Shown here: piece by piece, positions 32,331 through 40,198 of the stretch | Layout: each line of letters starts with the position of its first letter | Position numbering within the stretch: the stretch's first letter is position 1 | Assembly (NCBI GenBank): GCA_003281165.1 | Contig: QCCT01000010.1 | Location: forward strand, 1-40,323 | Source: Prochlorococcus sp. AG-347-M18 | GTDB taxonomy: Bacteria; Cyanobacteriota; Cyanobacteriia; PCC-6307; Cyanobiaceae | Length of the DNA: 40,323 nucleotides | Direction of reading: 5' to 3' | Made by a program: the position numbers and the translations under genes | The notes under the pieces: generated by a model | Told to the model about the DNA's origin: nothing | Databases searched by the model: none | Seen by the model: only the letters and a program-made list of their open reading frames with translations

Positions 32331-32627
32331 ATGGATTTCAGGATTTTACTTGTTATTACACCAATAATATTCTCATGGATATTTACAGTCTTTTGGTTAG
32401 GTAGGTGGGATGTATTTAGATTAACGCCACTAGGATTACCAAAGAAGGGAGTAGCTCCTTTTAAAAATTATCAAGTATGGGAAGATTCAGCATTAATTCC
32501 TGATACTGGTAGACCAGCAGAGGGTTATCCAGTATTTACTGTAAGAACCGCAGCAGTCAATGCACTAGGGATTCCAACTGTTTTCTTCTTGGGAGCAATA
32601 TTGGCAATGCAGTTTAAAACTTATTAA
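32331..32627 (+). CDS. PsbY-like / PsbF-like fusion protein
   Basis: A 98-residue protein with two membrane helices. The N-terminus [20 protein letters not shown] resembles PsbY. The C-terminal part, [20 protein letters not shown] then [10 protein letters not shown], closely resembles PsbF, the beta chain of cytochrome b559 (usual form [20 protein letters not shown]). The haem-binding His of PsbF is Asn77 here, so haem cannot be bound in the normal way. It is followed 12 bp later by a second PsbY-like gene. A role at photosystem II is an inference from similarity only. Confidence 0.75.
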   Translation: MDFRILLVITPIIFSWIFTVFWLGRWDVFRLTPLGLPKKGVAPFKNYQVWEDSALIPDTGRPAEGYPVFTVRTAAVNALGIPTVFFLGAILAMQFKTY

Positions 32628-32639
32628 TAGGAAATTTTG

Positions 32640-32825
32640 ATGGACATTAGATTTTTAATTGTTGGAGCACCATTTTTAATCGCATTTTTTTATACCTTAT
32701 TTTGGCTAAAAAAATGGGGTGCTTTTAATTCTACGAATAATAATTTGCCAAAAAATATTTCTCTTAAAAATGAATCAATAGAACAAAGTTATATTTTAGA
32801 GAATATCTTTTTAACAAAAAATTAA
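32640..32825 (+). CDS. PsbY-like small membrane protein
   Basis: A 61-residue protein starting MDIRFLIVGAPFLIAFFYTL, very similar to the N-terminus of the preceding PsbY/PsbF-like protein (MD-x-R-x-L-[IL]-V). The tail is polar and has no PsbF part. I chose the ATG at 32640 over the overlapping TTG at 32637. A short membrane-protein gene follows at 32861. Confidence 0.6.
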   Translation: MDIRFLIVGAPFLIAFFYTLFWLKKWGAFNSTNNNLPKNISLKNESIEQSYILENIFLTKN

Positions 32826-32860
32826 TCAAATTTACTTACCCTTTTAATTAATACATACTT

Positions 32861-32959
32861 ATGATTCCAATAGAACAGTATTTGTTTTTTGCAGTTTCTC
32901 TTTATGCATTTTTTTATCTTTCAATAACTATAGTAAGTACATTAATTAGTTTTTCCTAA
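32861..32959 (+). CDS. Very small membrane protein
   Basis: A 32-residue ORF, MIPIEQYLFFAVSLYAFFYL followed by SITIVSTLISFS, one membrane helix without charges. Its size and shape resemble single-helix subunits of photosystem II or cytochrome b6f, but no match is certain. It continues the plus-strand PsbY/PsbF-like group. Confidence 0.5.
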   Translation: MIPIEQYLFFAVSLYAFFYLSITIVSTLISFS

Positions 32960-33042
32960 GCAATAATCACATAAAATATTAAACACTTACTTGTATAAAA
33001 TTAAGCTTCCTGTATTTTAAAACTCATTATATAAATATATAA

Positions 33043-33160
33043 GTAGATATTAGGGCAATCTACTAACCGCTAGCTTTGATAAAGCGGTTCGTAATGAGAA
33101 CCTCCCTTTGACCTCATTTTCTTTTTCGCAATCTTAGAAAATGAGGTTTAAATATTTTTT
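33043..33160 (+). ncRNA. Candidate small RNA, copy 1
   Basis: GTAGATATTAGGGCAATCT opens the element, then a hairpin AACCGC/GCGGTT (33065-33089), an unpaired ATGAGAACCTCCC, and a terminator with a perfect 11-bp stem (ACCTCATTTTC 33111-33121 with GAAAATGAGGT 33137-33147) followed by a T-rich run. A TATATAA-like -10 box lies upstream. A homologous element lies 234 bp further on. No ORF covers it. Confidence 0.65.
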
Positions 33161-33276
33161 AATAGTCATGAATATTAAATTAAATTCTTAATTAAAACTC
33201 TAAATTATTAAATATTATTCCTTCTTATGTATATTATTTACTTTTTAAAAAAGAGTTTTTTATTTATAAAGAATAT

Positions 33277-33390
33277 GTAGATATTTGGCGAATCTGCAAC
33301 GGTATAGATTCCGTCTTTATGAACCTAGCCAACGAAAATATTCCTAACTACGTTTTAGTTATTTTAGTAGTTAGGAATATTTTTATTTAT
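33277..33390 (+). ncRNA. Candidate small RNA, copy 2
   Basis: Homologous to copy 1: GTAGATATTTGGCGAATCT, a shorter hairpin with ACGG/CCGT, an unpaired ATGAACCTAGCC, then a very strong terminator (stem AATATTCCTAACTAC with GTAGTTAGGAATATT, 33337-33381) and T-rich DNA. The stem sequences differ from copy 1 but pairing is kept, which supports a folded RNA. Confidence 0.68.
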
Positions 33391-33424
33391 TCCACCTTTT
33401 AAAGTAATTTTTTCTGAAAATCAA

Positions 33425-33838
33425 ATGATCAATAAATCAAGTAATGAATCTACATTAGAAAAAATTTATAAGAATTTGGAATCTGGAATGCCAGAGAATA
33501 AATCTATAAAAGAGTATGCTCTGCCTAATGCGAGACAGTGGCTTGGTGGAAGGTTCGTTGCTATATGGGTTTTACCTATTTATTTTTTAAGAAAAATCGC
33601 AAAGTTTTCTGCTTCTTCAGCCTTTGTTAAGCCATATTCTCCTTCTGTAAATGGGCCATCTTATAAGCAACCAGAAACCCTATTTACTTCTTTACGAAGT
33701 GTTTTCAGGGGTGAAGATCATTTAAGATTTTTTGATCATAGATTTATTGGTATTTGGGTATTGCCCATTGCTTTGACTGGAATTGTTTTTGAAATCCTAT
33801 TAATAGCTCCTACTAATAATACTTCACCTTTCAATTAA
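33425..33838 (+). CDS. Membrane protein with an internal repeat, unknown function
   Basis: A 137-residue protein with two similar segments, GGRFVAIWVLPIYFLRK (about 39-55) and DHRFIGIWVLPIALTG (about 104-119). Each is a short membrane helix entered by R-F-x-x-IWVLPI. The N-terminal part is polar. No family is recognised. It begins 35 bp after the second candidate small RNA. Confidence 0.6.
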   Translation: MINKSSNESTLEKIYKNLESGMPENKSIKEYALPNARQWLGGRFVAIWVLPIYFLRKIAKFSASSAFVKPYSPSVNGPSYKQPETLFTSLRSVFRGEDHLRFFDHRFIGIWVLPIALTGIVFEILLIAPTNNTSPFN

Positions 33839-33934
33839 GAATTTTTTTTTCGCAATTTGTCCTAAATGATTGAGGACAGAATTTAAATAATAAGAAAGAC
33901 AAGCAGAGAGACCCTTCTTTGAATAGATTATAAA

Positions 33935-33995
33935 AGAGTCGGCTGATAGGATCATAACCTGCGACCTAGTGCTCCCAAAGCACTCGATCTATCAA
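33935..33995 (-). pseudogene. tRNA-Pro remnant (fragment A)
   Basis: ACCTGCGACCTAGTGCTCCC followed by AAAGCAC is identical to the T-arm, variable and anticodon part of the intact tRNA-Pro(TGG) at 37442. AGAGTCGG at its left end also matches the sequence just outside and in the acceptor stem. The acceptor stem and the 5' part have decayed, so it is not a working tRNA. Confidence 0.8.
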
Positions 33996-34019
33996 ACGTA
34001 AAAATTCAATATTTCCTTA

Positions 34020-34080
34020 CTATAACTAGGGTATAGGTAAGTGGTGCGAGTGGGTTTGAGTCTCAATCTAGCACAAAGTA
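34020..34080 (+). other. Possible tRNA T-arm remnant on the plus strand
   Basis: GGGTTTGAGTCTCAATCTAG resembles the T-arm and acceptor end of a tRNA, with GGTTTGAGTC in place of GGTTCGAATC. The rest does not fold. Weak on its own, but it lies between two clearer tRNA fragments. Confidence 0.3.
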
Positions 34081-34093
34081 CATATCACTATAT

Positions 34094-34147
34094 ACTAAAT
34101 ACATACGCTCAGCTACCCCTACAGCTACCCCCTGAGCGACCTAGTGC
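34094..34147 (-). repeat. Diverged copy of the tRNA-Pro flank with tRNA fragment C
   Basis: ACTAAATACAT, then AGCTACCCCTACAGCTACCC, then GCGACCTAGTGC occur here in the same order as ACTAAATACAT, AGCTCCCCCTACAGCTCCCC and the tRNA-Pro segment at 37322-37480. The spacing is shorter. It looks like an old duplicated attachment region to the left of the autotransporter gene. Confidence 0.65.
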
Positions 34148-34324
34148 CGCATAACAGGTAGATCGAACAAATATTTACTATAAATACTTCATGTATCCTT
34201 AGAGTCTTTAATAGAAACTTAATTGTTTTTTAGAATACATTTTTAATTCTTAAAAATACATGTTTAAAGATAAAAGTATTGAAAAAAAATTTTTCTAATT
34301 AATATAAATTTAAAGATAATTTAG

Positions 34325-36571
34325 ATGTTTCATCATAAATTCAATTTAAAGAAAATATTATTTACTGCTTTTGTTTTCTGTTTTTCTCCGCAAAATACCT
34401 TTGCAGATCCTATTACCTTGGAAGGTGATTTTATAAAAATAGGAGTTAATGATTATGGAACACTAGGACAAGGAGGTAGTACAACTCCAGGAATCCAGAA
34501 TGATCTAACTGGTTCTGGAAATTTTGACGATTCTCTTGATTACTTGACTCCCGGGATACCTTTCGAAGGCTTTAATATTCAGGGATTCAATTCTGGTAAC
34601 GAGGTTTATAACCTCCATAATAATAATGATAGAACGAGATATGGACAGGACATTACAGGAACTCTCACTAACAAATCTGGAGTGGAGGTGTCAGGTACTA
34701 CTTTTGATAATAGGGCTATTTGGACAGGGGAAAACTCTAACTTTGATATATCTGTAGATTATAAATTCAACGATTCACAAGAATATATTGATATTAGGAC
34801 TACATTAACTATAAAAGAGAGTGTTGATGAATTATATTTTGGTCGATTTACAGATCCAGATACTCAAGGTGTACCAGGCGATAGCGCTAGAACTTTTAAC
34901 ACCTTAGGTTACTCTGGTGTGCCTGAAACAAATGCGGTATTGTCAGAAGCTACAGCTTCAAGATACATATTAGGACTTTATACTGGAAAAACCTCTGATG
35001 TTGGTGCTGGAATTGTATCATCATGGTTTTCTGCTGGTTCTGCTGGGACTAACGCACAGAATTATTTTAATGGTCAAAATGATGGTAGCCCTGGTGATTA
35101 TGCTATTGGTTTAGGATTTAAATATGTCAATGTTGAAGAAGGTGATACTATCGATATTGACTATGCATATATTTTTGGACCAACTGCTTTTGACGCTACA
35201 ACTTCGGCTGTAGATGGTGGTGCAGGCGGCACAACAGAAGGTCAGTTTATAGTCGTAGATTTAGGAAGTCCTGGGACCACGCGTTCTAACGGAGATAATG
35301 ATGGTAGTGCTTCAATATCAATATCAGGTACTTCTGAAGTTGGAGAAACTTTAACAGCTGTACTTGGAAGTGATCCCGATGGAAATGGTACAGATACAAC
35401 TTATCAATGGCAATTTTCTTCTGATGGTGGAGTTACTTTTACAAATATTTCTGGAGCGACAAGCTCTACTTACGTAGTGACTAATGATGTTGCAGGTCAA
35501 TCTGTAAGAGTATATGTTTCATATACTGATGGAGAAAGTTTTAGTGAAAATGTATCGGCGAGCGCTATTGAAATTACTCCAATATTTCAAGCATTATGGG
35601 TCCAACCATATGCTGCAATGCAGAATGTTGGCTTGAAATCTATCCACAATAATAGAGATTTAGTTTTAGCAAAAGCCGGAGAATGTAATAACTATGGCTG
35701 GGTGATTGGTGATACTGATTATTGCGTTTATACCAATGCTAAAAATAAAGTTTCCTATGTAAATGGAGACACAACGAGAGGATCTTATGGATCTGCTGTT
35801 TTTAATGGATCAATCAATGTAGAGAAAACTATAAATGATAAATGGAAGGCTGGAGTTGCTTATGGAATGGGATCAGCAAATTTATATGATTTTAATTTCT
35901 CTGGAACAACAGCAAATTTAGATTCTTCTAATAATCATTATTCTGTTTATGGAGTAAAAAAAGTGAATGATAAATTCACTTTAAAAGGAATGGTTGGCGG
36001 ATCTGTTTTTGACTACAAAGGTAAGAGAAATTATTCAACAACATCAGCAACATCTGCTTATGAATCTGATGGATATACAGCAGAAATTAATGGTACCTGG
36101 GATATTAAAAAAGACATAAAAAATTCAAAGACCCCAATCCGTTTACAGCCGACAGTGGGAGTTGCATTTGCTGCTCATGCGCAAGATGGATTTAGTGAAT
36201 CTGGTAGTGGAGATTTAATAACAGTTGAATCTAATCAGGCAGAATCTCTTTTATTTAAAACTGGAATTGGAATCGAGAAACAAATCACAATGCAACAAGG
36301 TTGGTTATTAGTTCCATCACTTGCCTTGAACTATGAAATGGATACTTATGCAGGTAAAAGCAATAGAGATATTAAAGGAAAAGTGACAGGAAGTTCTGAC
36401 GCTAGTACTTCTGTAGAAGCCAAAACATTTGGACAACATAGAGGGTCTGTAAAACTAGGAGCAGATTTTGTGTTATCCAAAGACTTTATGTTTAACTTAA
36501 ATGCCGAATATGGCTTGGCGACATATGGTGATGAGAACTCATACGGCGGTGGTTTTAGATGGCAATTCTAA
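34325..36571 (+). CDS. Type V autotransporter (surface protein)
   Basis: A 748-residue protein. A signal peptide covers residues 1-27, ending NTFA. The passenger (about 28-420) is rich in Gly, Ser, Thr and Asp; its last part is an Ig-like domain with SGTSEVGETLTAVL, TYQWQFSSDGG and AGQSVRVYVSYTDGE. The C-terminal 310 residues form an autotransporter-type beta-barrel with amphipathic strands and the ending GGGFRWQF, whose final Phe is the usual outer-membrane signal. Such proteins carry their own passenger to the cell surface. It stands alone between a duplicated tRNA-flank block (34094) and the intact tRNA-Pro, so it is likely an acquired cargo gene. Confidence 0.85.
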   Translation: MFHHKFNLKKILFTAFVFCFSPQNTFADPITLEGDFIKIGVNDYGTLGQGGSTTPGIQNDLTGSGNFDDSLDYLTPGIPFEGFNIQGFNSGNEVYNLHNNNDRTRYGQDITGTLTNKSGVEVSGTTFDNRAIWTGENSNFDISVDYKFNDSQEYIDIRTTLTIKESVDELYFGRFTDPDTQGVPGDSARTFNTLGYSGVPETNAVLSEATASRYILGLYTGKTSDVGAGIVSSWFSAGSAGTNAQNYFNGQNDGSPGDYAIGLGFKYVNVEEGDTIDIDYAYIFGPTAFDATTSAVDGGAGGTTEGQFIVVDLGSPGTTRSNGDNDGSASISISGTSEVGETLTAVLGSDPDGNGTDTTYQWQFSSDGGVTFTNISGATSSTYVVTNDVAGQSVRVYVSYTDGESFSENVSASAIEITPIFQALWVQPYAAMQNVGLKSIHNNRDLVLAKAGECNNYGWVIGDTDYCVYTNAKNKVSYVNGDTTRGSYGSAVFNGSINVEKTINDKWKAGVAYGMGSANLYDFNFSGTTANLDSSNNHYSVYGVKKVNDKFTLKGMVGGSVFDYKGKRNYSTTSATSAYESDGYTAEINGTWDIKKDIKNSKTPIRLQPTVGVAFAAHAQDGFSESGSGDLITVESNQAESLLFKTGIGIEKQITMQQGWLLVPSLALNYEMDTYAGKSNRDIKGKVTGSSDASTSVEAKTFGQHRGSVKLGADFVLSKDFMFNLNAEYGLATYGDENSYGGGFRWQF

Positions 36572-36637
36572 GATTGTATAAATTGACTCTAATTAATAAG
36601 ACATCTCATTTATAGTAATTTGATTACTTTTTAAATA

Positions 36638-37279
36638 ATGATAAAAAGAATCCTTAAACCTCTAGAAATATATATTCTTTCAATAGCTTTTTTCTTTTCT
36701 GTTTCTTTTGATAGAAATTTAAATCTTGATGATGTTGAAGACTCCCCAGTTAAAAAACTGTTGGAAAATATTCACTTAATTTTGGACTCATTTACTAACT
36801 ATGAACATCCATTAGGAGCTATTTTCTTGATTTTTATTCTTGGGTTGATAATCTGGAATCTTTTGGGTAAAGAGTCAAGACTAGCAAGTGATATTTATGG
36901 AATCATCTTAAGCTTTGCATGGTTTTTGGAACTTGTATCGATGAATTTGCTTTTAGTTTCACCGCTTAAAGATCCAGTTTTACTTTTAGTTGAATTAGTT
37001 TTATTTGTACCAATAGTATTAATTGGATTTTCATGGTGGTATTGGAGATTAAATCACTTATCAAGAATAGGTAAAGGTAAAGAAGCAATCACTTTTGATA
37101 AAAAGCCAACTCCATTTAGTTATTTTGCAAAAACTGCTTCTGTTGTTGTTAGCGATACGACAGAGCATGGTGTTTGCGAAACAGATGTTGCCAGAGCTAT
37201 TAGAATTCTCAACGGGTTTGTTGTTCTTGATATCTTTGGGTTAACTCTTTCGAGAGCTGTAGGACTCGTAATTACCTAA
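36638..37279 (+). CDS. Polytopic membrane protein, unknown function
   Basis: A 213-residue protein with about four membrane helices (for example AIFLIFILGLIIWNLLG and LLLVELVLFVPIVLIGFSWW) and a soluble C-terminal domain with DTTEHGVCETDVARAIRILN. No family is recognised. It starts 66 bp after the autotransporter gene in the same direction and may be co-transcribed. Confidence 0.6.
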   Translation: MIKRILKPLEIYILSIAFFFSVSFDRNLNLDDVEDSPVKKLLENIHLILDSFTNYEHPLGAIFLIFILGLIIWNLLGKESRLASDIYGIILSFAWFLELVSMNLLLVSPLKDPVLLLVELVLFVPIVLIGFSWWYWRLNHLSRIGKGKEAITFDKKPTPFSYFAKTASVVVSDTTEHGVCETDVARAIRILNGFVVLDIFGLTLSRAVGLVIT

Positions 37280-37321
37280 AAATTAAATTCTTTGGGGATA
37301 ATCATTTCTACAAAATTAGGC

Positions 37322-37368
37322 ACTAAATACATCAAAGTACATCCTGTAAGCTCCCCCTACAGCTCCCC
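37322..37368. repeat. Repeat block beside tRNA-Pro, copied at 34094
   Basis: ACTAAATACAT at 37322 and AGCTCCCCCTACAGCTCCCC at 37349-37368 (itself two AGCTCCCC units) have counterparts at 34094 and 34111. Both blocks are followed by tRNA-Pro sequence in the same orientation. Confidence 0.65.
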
Positions 37369-37395
37369 TTTCTCAATTTGAGACAGTAAGCAATA

Positions 37396-37420
37396 AAAAA
37401 GCGAGTTGGGAGACTCGCTA
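37396..37420 (-). terminator. Rho-independent terminator of tRNA-Pro
   Basis: The stem GCGAGT/ACTCGC with a six-base loop is followed on the minus strand by TTTTT. It lies 22 bp beyond the 3' end of the tRNA. Confidence 0.8.
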
Positions 37421-37441
37421 GTATGACTTGGTTTTTAAGAG

Positions 37442-37515
37442 TCGGGGCGACAGGATTCGAACCTGCGACCTAGTGCTCCCAAAGCACCCGCGCTACCAAG
37501 CTGCGCCACGCCCCG
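37442..37515 (-). tRNA. tRNA-Pro (anticodon TGG)
   Basis: A 74-nt cloverleaf: acceptor stem CGGGGCG/CGCCCCG with discriminator A, D arm GCGCAGCTTGGTAGCGC, anticodon arm GGTGC-TTTGGGA-GCACT with anticodon TGG, and T arm GCAGG-TTCGAAT-CCTGT. CCA is not encoded. Parts of its 3' half are repeated at 30.3, 33.95 and 34.14 kb. Confidence 0.96.
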
Positions 37516-38157
37516 CTCATAAGATCTTAGTTCATAACAGACATCTATAAAAGACCATATTGCTGAATTTTTTATAAAAAATCACTTTTCGGGCCTTTTT
37601 TAATTATTTATATTTAAATTCAGTACCTAAAGGACATCAATATTTTATTCTAATCTTCTTGGAATTTATATTCATTTCCTTATCCCAAAGTTAAGCCATT
37701 GGCTTTCTTTTTGAGAATCGTCTTTATGATTAAGTAATTCAAATAAAGCACATCAGTGCCTGAACCAAAAACAAATTCAAGATTTTAATTAGGCTTAGTT
37801 TGATAAGCAATTTAAAATTAAAGAGCTAAGTTTATGGGTATGTCATAAAAATATTTTTAAGTAGGGACGTTAACTAATGGATAAGAAATAATAGCTCCAG
37901 CTCCTAAAGAAATATTTTAAGAGAGTTTCAAAACCAAGTTCTGATAGTTGATATAGGAGAAATTTAAAAAACTGTTTTTTTTGTTCACGAAAAATATTTT
38001 CAGAAATCATATCCAACTAGGAAAAAAAGGCTTTACTTTTCAAATGGAATTAAAAAGATTTTCAACTTTTTCCTTAAGGTTGAAGAATTATTTTCGCTAG
38101 AGTGTCAAAGTAGTAATTTTGATCTTAGATAGGTCATAAAGATTTTCAAATTAATTT
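37516..38157. other. 642-bp stretch without a supported gene
   Basis: Only very short ATG-stop frames (under about 20 codons) are present. The base composition is similar to the neighbours. It could hold remains of deleted genes beside the tRNA, and the promoters of tRNA-Pro and apt. Confidence 0.5.
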
Positions 38158-38670
38158 ATGGAAAACCTAGAGAAATTGATATCAACTTATGAAAATTATC
38201 CAAAAGCCGGGGTAAGTTTTAAAGATGTCATTGAAATTGTTCAACACCCTTCAAATTTTCGACAATTAATTTTAGAAATGGCTCAAAGTAAGATCTTAAA
38301 AGAAGCTGAAGCAATAATTTCTATAGACGCAAGAGGTTTTATTTTTGGTTCTGCAATATCTATACAGTCTTCAAAGCCAATGATAGCTGCAAGAAAACCT
38401 GGCAAGCTTCCAGGAGAGTTAGTTACAAAAAAATATACTTTAGAGTACGGCGAGAATTCTCTTTCAATACAGAAAAAAGCGCTAAAAAAATATAACTCTT
38501 TTGCAATTATTGATGATTTACTGGCAACTGGGGGAACAGTTAATTGTGTTTCTGAGCTACTTAATAATAATGATAAGAAAGTTGTAGGTCTTTTAGTAGT
38601 GGCTGAATTAAGCAAATTAAATGGAAAATCAAGATTCAATTTCCCGGTGGAATCATTCATATCATTCTGA
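38158..38670 (+). CDS. apt: Adenine phosphoribosyltransferase
   Basis: A 170-residue enzyme that joins adenine and PRPP to make AMP in purine salvage. The PRPP-binding loop is FAIIDDLLATGGT (residues 115-127). Upstream are YPKAGVSFKDV, typical of Apt proteins (usually YPxPGIxFKD), IDARGFIFG and AARKPGKLPG. The length is normal and there is no frameshift. The gene stands alone after the long gene-free stretch beside tRNA-Pro. Confidence 0.95.
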   Translation: MENLEKLISTYENYPKAGVSFKDVIEIVQHPSNFRQLILEMAQSKILKEAEAIISIDARGFIFGSAISIQSSKPMIAARKPGKLPGELVTKKYTLEYGENSLSIQKKALKKYNSFAIIDDLLATGGTVNCVSELLNNNDKKVVGLLVVAELSKLNGKSRFNFPVESFISF

Positions 38671-38767
38671 TAAAAATCCAATGCCAAGCTTTAAATAGAC
38701 TTACTGAGATAATAGGCTTAATCTAAAATTAAATATTGAATACCAATCAAGCCTTATTTATTCGAAA

Positions 38768-39451
38768 ATGTCTAAAAATATTAAAACTCCTTTTGGAAAA
38801 ATCACTCCTGAGGTGAATTTATTCCCCATATATTATTTATTGTTTATATATGGTTTTGTTTATATTTTTCCTTATGGGGAAGATTTGATTGGAACAAGTT
38901 GGTTTAATTGGCTTAGAAGTGAGGACGGACCTCTTGAATGGCTTCAGTTTATTGAATATCTGCTATCTTCAACTGTTGCGTTACTAATATTTATGAGGCG
39001 AAAGAAAAAAAAGGAAATTAACTCTCTTGTTTGGCTTTTGATAGCCTTTTTAGCTTTAATAATCGCAGGAGAAGAAATAAGCTGGGGTGAAAGGCTAACT
39101 GGGATTGGGATTAATTCTATATCTGATCTGAATGTCCAAGGAGAAACTAATTTTCATAATTTGCCCTTTTTTCATAATTATTTGTTGGACCCAGTTTTTG
39201 AGATAAGTTGTATTTTTCTAGGTTGGTTTGGGTGGAGAAAATTCAGCAGAATTAATGCATTTCCTAGTAAAGAATTATCTCTTTACTTTCTTTTTGTCGC
39301 TCTTTTTTACTTCTATTTTGATATTTCATGGGCCTCCACTACAGAACAAATAAGAAATGATCAAGAGATTTTTGAATTTTTATTATCCTCTGGAATTTTC
39401 TTGCATTGTTTAAGAAATTTTCGTTTAGCAAAAATTTTAAGTAAATCCTAA
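38768..39451 (+). CDS. Polytopic membrane protein with AGEEISWG motif
   Basis: A 227-residue protein with about five or six membrane helices. The acidic pattern SEDGPLEWLQFIEYLLS and the motif IIAGEEISWGERLTG recur in a group of unassigned bacterial membrane proteins. Acidic residues placed within the membrane region suggest a catalytic or ion-binding site. Function unknown; it starts 97 bp after apt on the same strand. Confidence 0.65.
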   Translation: MSKNIKTPFGKITPEVNLFPIYYLLFIYGFVYIFPYGEDLIGTSWFNWLRSEDGPLEWLQFIEYLLSSTVALLIFMRRKKKKEINSLVWLLIAFLALIIAGEEISWGERLTGIGINSISDLNVQGETNFHNLPFFHNYLLDPVFEISCIFLGWFGWRKFSRINAFPSKELSLYFLFVALFYFYFDISWASTTEQIRNDQEIFEFLLSSGIFLHCLRNFRLAKILSKS

Positions 39452-39532
39452 TCTTTAAATATACTAATAATTGGAATCTAATCAGAAACAATAATCAAGA
39501 AATAGAAGTTTTTTATAATTTAAATAAGTCCC

Positions 39533-39619
39533 ATGGATCCTGCTGTAAATCCAACAGCCAAAAAGAAAGCGAATTCAGTTAGATCCCTTGGTAGAGAATT
39601 AACTAATAAATTTAGTTGA
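39533..39619 (+). CDS. Putative tiny basic peptide
   Basis: A 28-residue ORF, MDPAVNPTAKKKANSVRSLG followed by RELTNKFS. Small and basic. Coding is uncertain. Confidence 0.3.
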   Translation: MDPAVNPTAKKKANSVRSLGRELTNKFS

Positions 39620-39842
39620 GTCATTTAACCTTGTGCTCCTCAGGTTTATAAGTTTTAAAAAATATAACTAATAAATTTTTTTGTTGAGGAAGAAAAATTG
39701 TTTTTTTCTTTTTTCTAAAGATTTCCAAAAGGTTAATTTAATAATAATCAGATAGCCAACATATTCATTTAGAAAAATCTTGTGTAACGAAGCAGTTAAA
39801 AATCTTTTTAAATGCTATATTTCAATTAATCTAAGAAACTGT

Positions 39843-40007
39843 ATGGACTATAAAAAGAAATCTTTAAGTAAATTATCCGACGATGCAAACTATGAGGAGA
39901 TTGACACAAGGTTAGCTTCTGGTTGGTATGTAGATTCTGTTGACAGCAATAAAAAGAAAAAATATAGAACAAAAAAAGTATCTTTCAAGATTTCAAAAAA
40001 AATTTAA
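39843..40007 (+). CDS. Small basic protein, unknown function
   Basis: A 54-residue protein (MDYKKKSLSKLSDDANYEEI, DTRLASGWYVDSVDS and a Lys-rich end). I chose the ATG at 39843; the frame is open further upstream to TTG 39780, but that part is not protein-like. No family is recognised. Confidence 0.5.
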   Translation: MDYKKKSLSKLSDDANYEEIDTRLASGWYVDSVDSNKKKKYRTKKVSFKISKKI

Positions 40008-40198
40008 AAACTAATTTGCTAAAAGTCAGTTCTTTATTAATCAAACTACGAAAAAAAATTTGAAAAATTTTATAAATTTTTATTGTATAACTTAAAAAAC
40101 TGGCACATTATTTACAGAACTGTATCTTTCGCTACTTGATTTTGTGTACCGATATACACTATCTTGAGGTGTCCTTTAAATTTCGTGTGAGGAAATTT

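Noticed and set aside
25647..37399. Shared GTAAGCAATAAAAA at 25647 and 37387
   Set aside because: Fourteen AT-rich bases can recur by chance in this composition; flanks do not align.
39627..39650. AACCT/AGGTT hairpin as terminator
   Set aside because: Stem of only five pairs and no direct T run.
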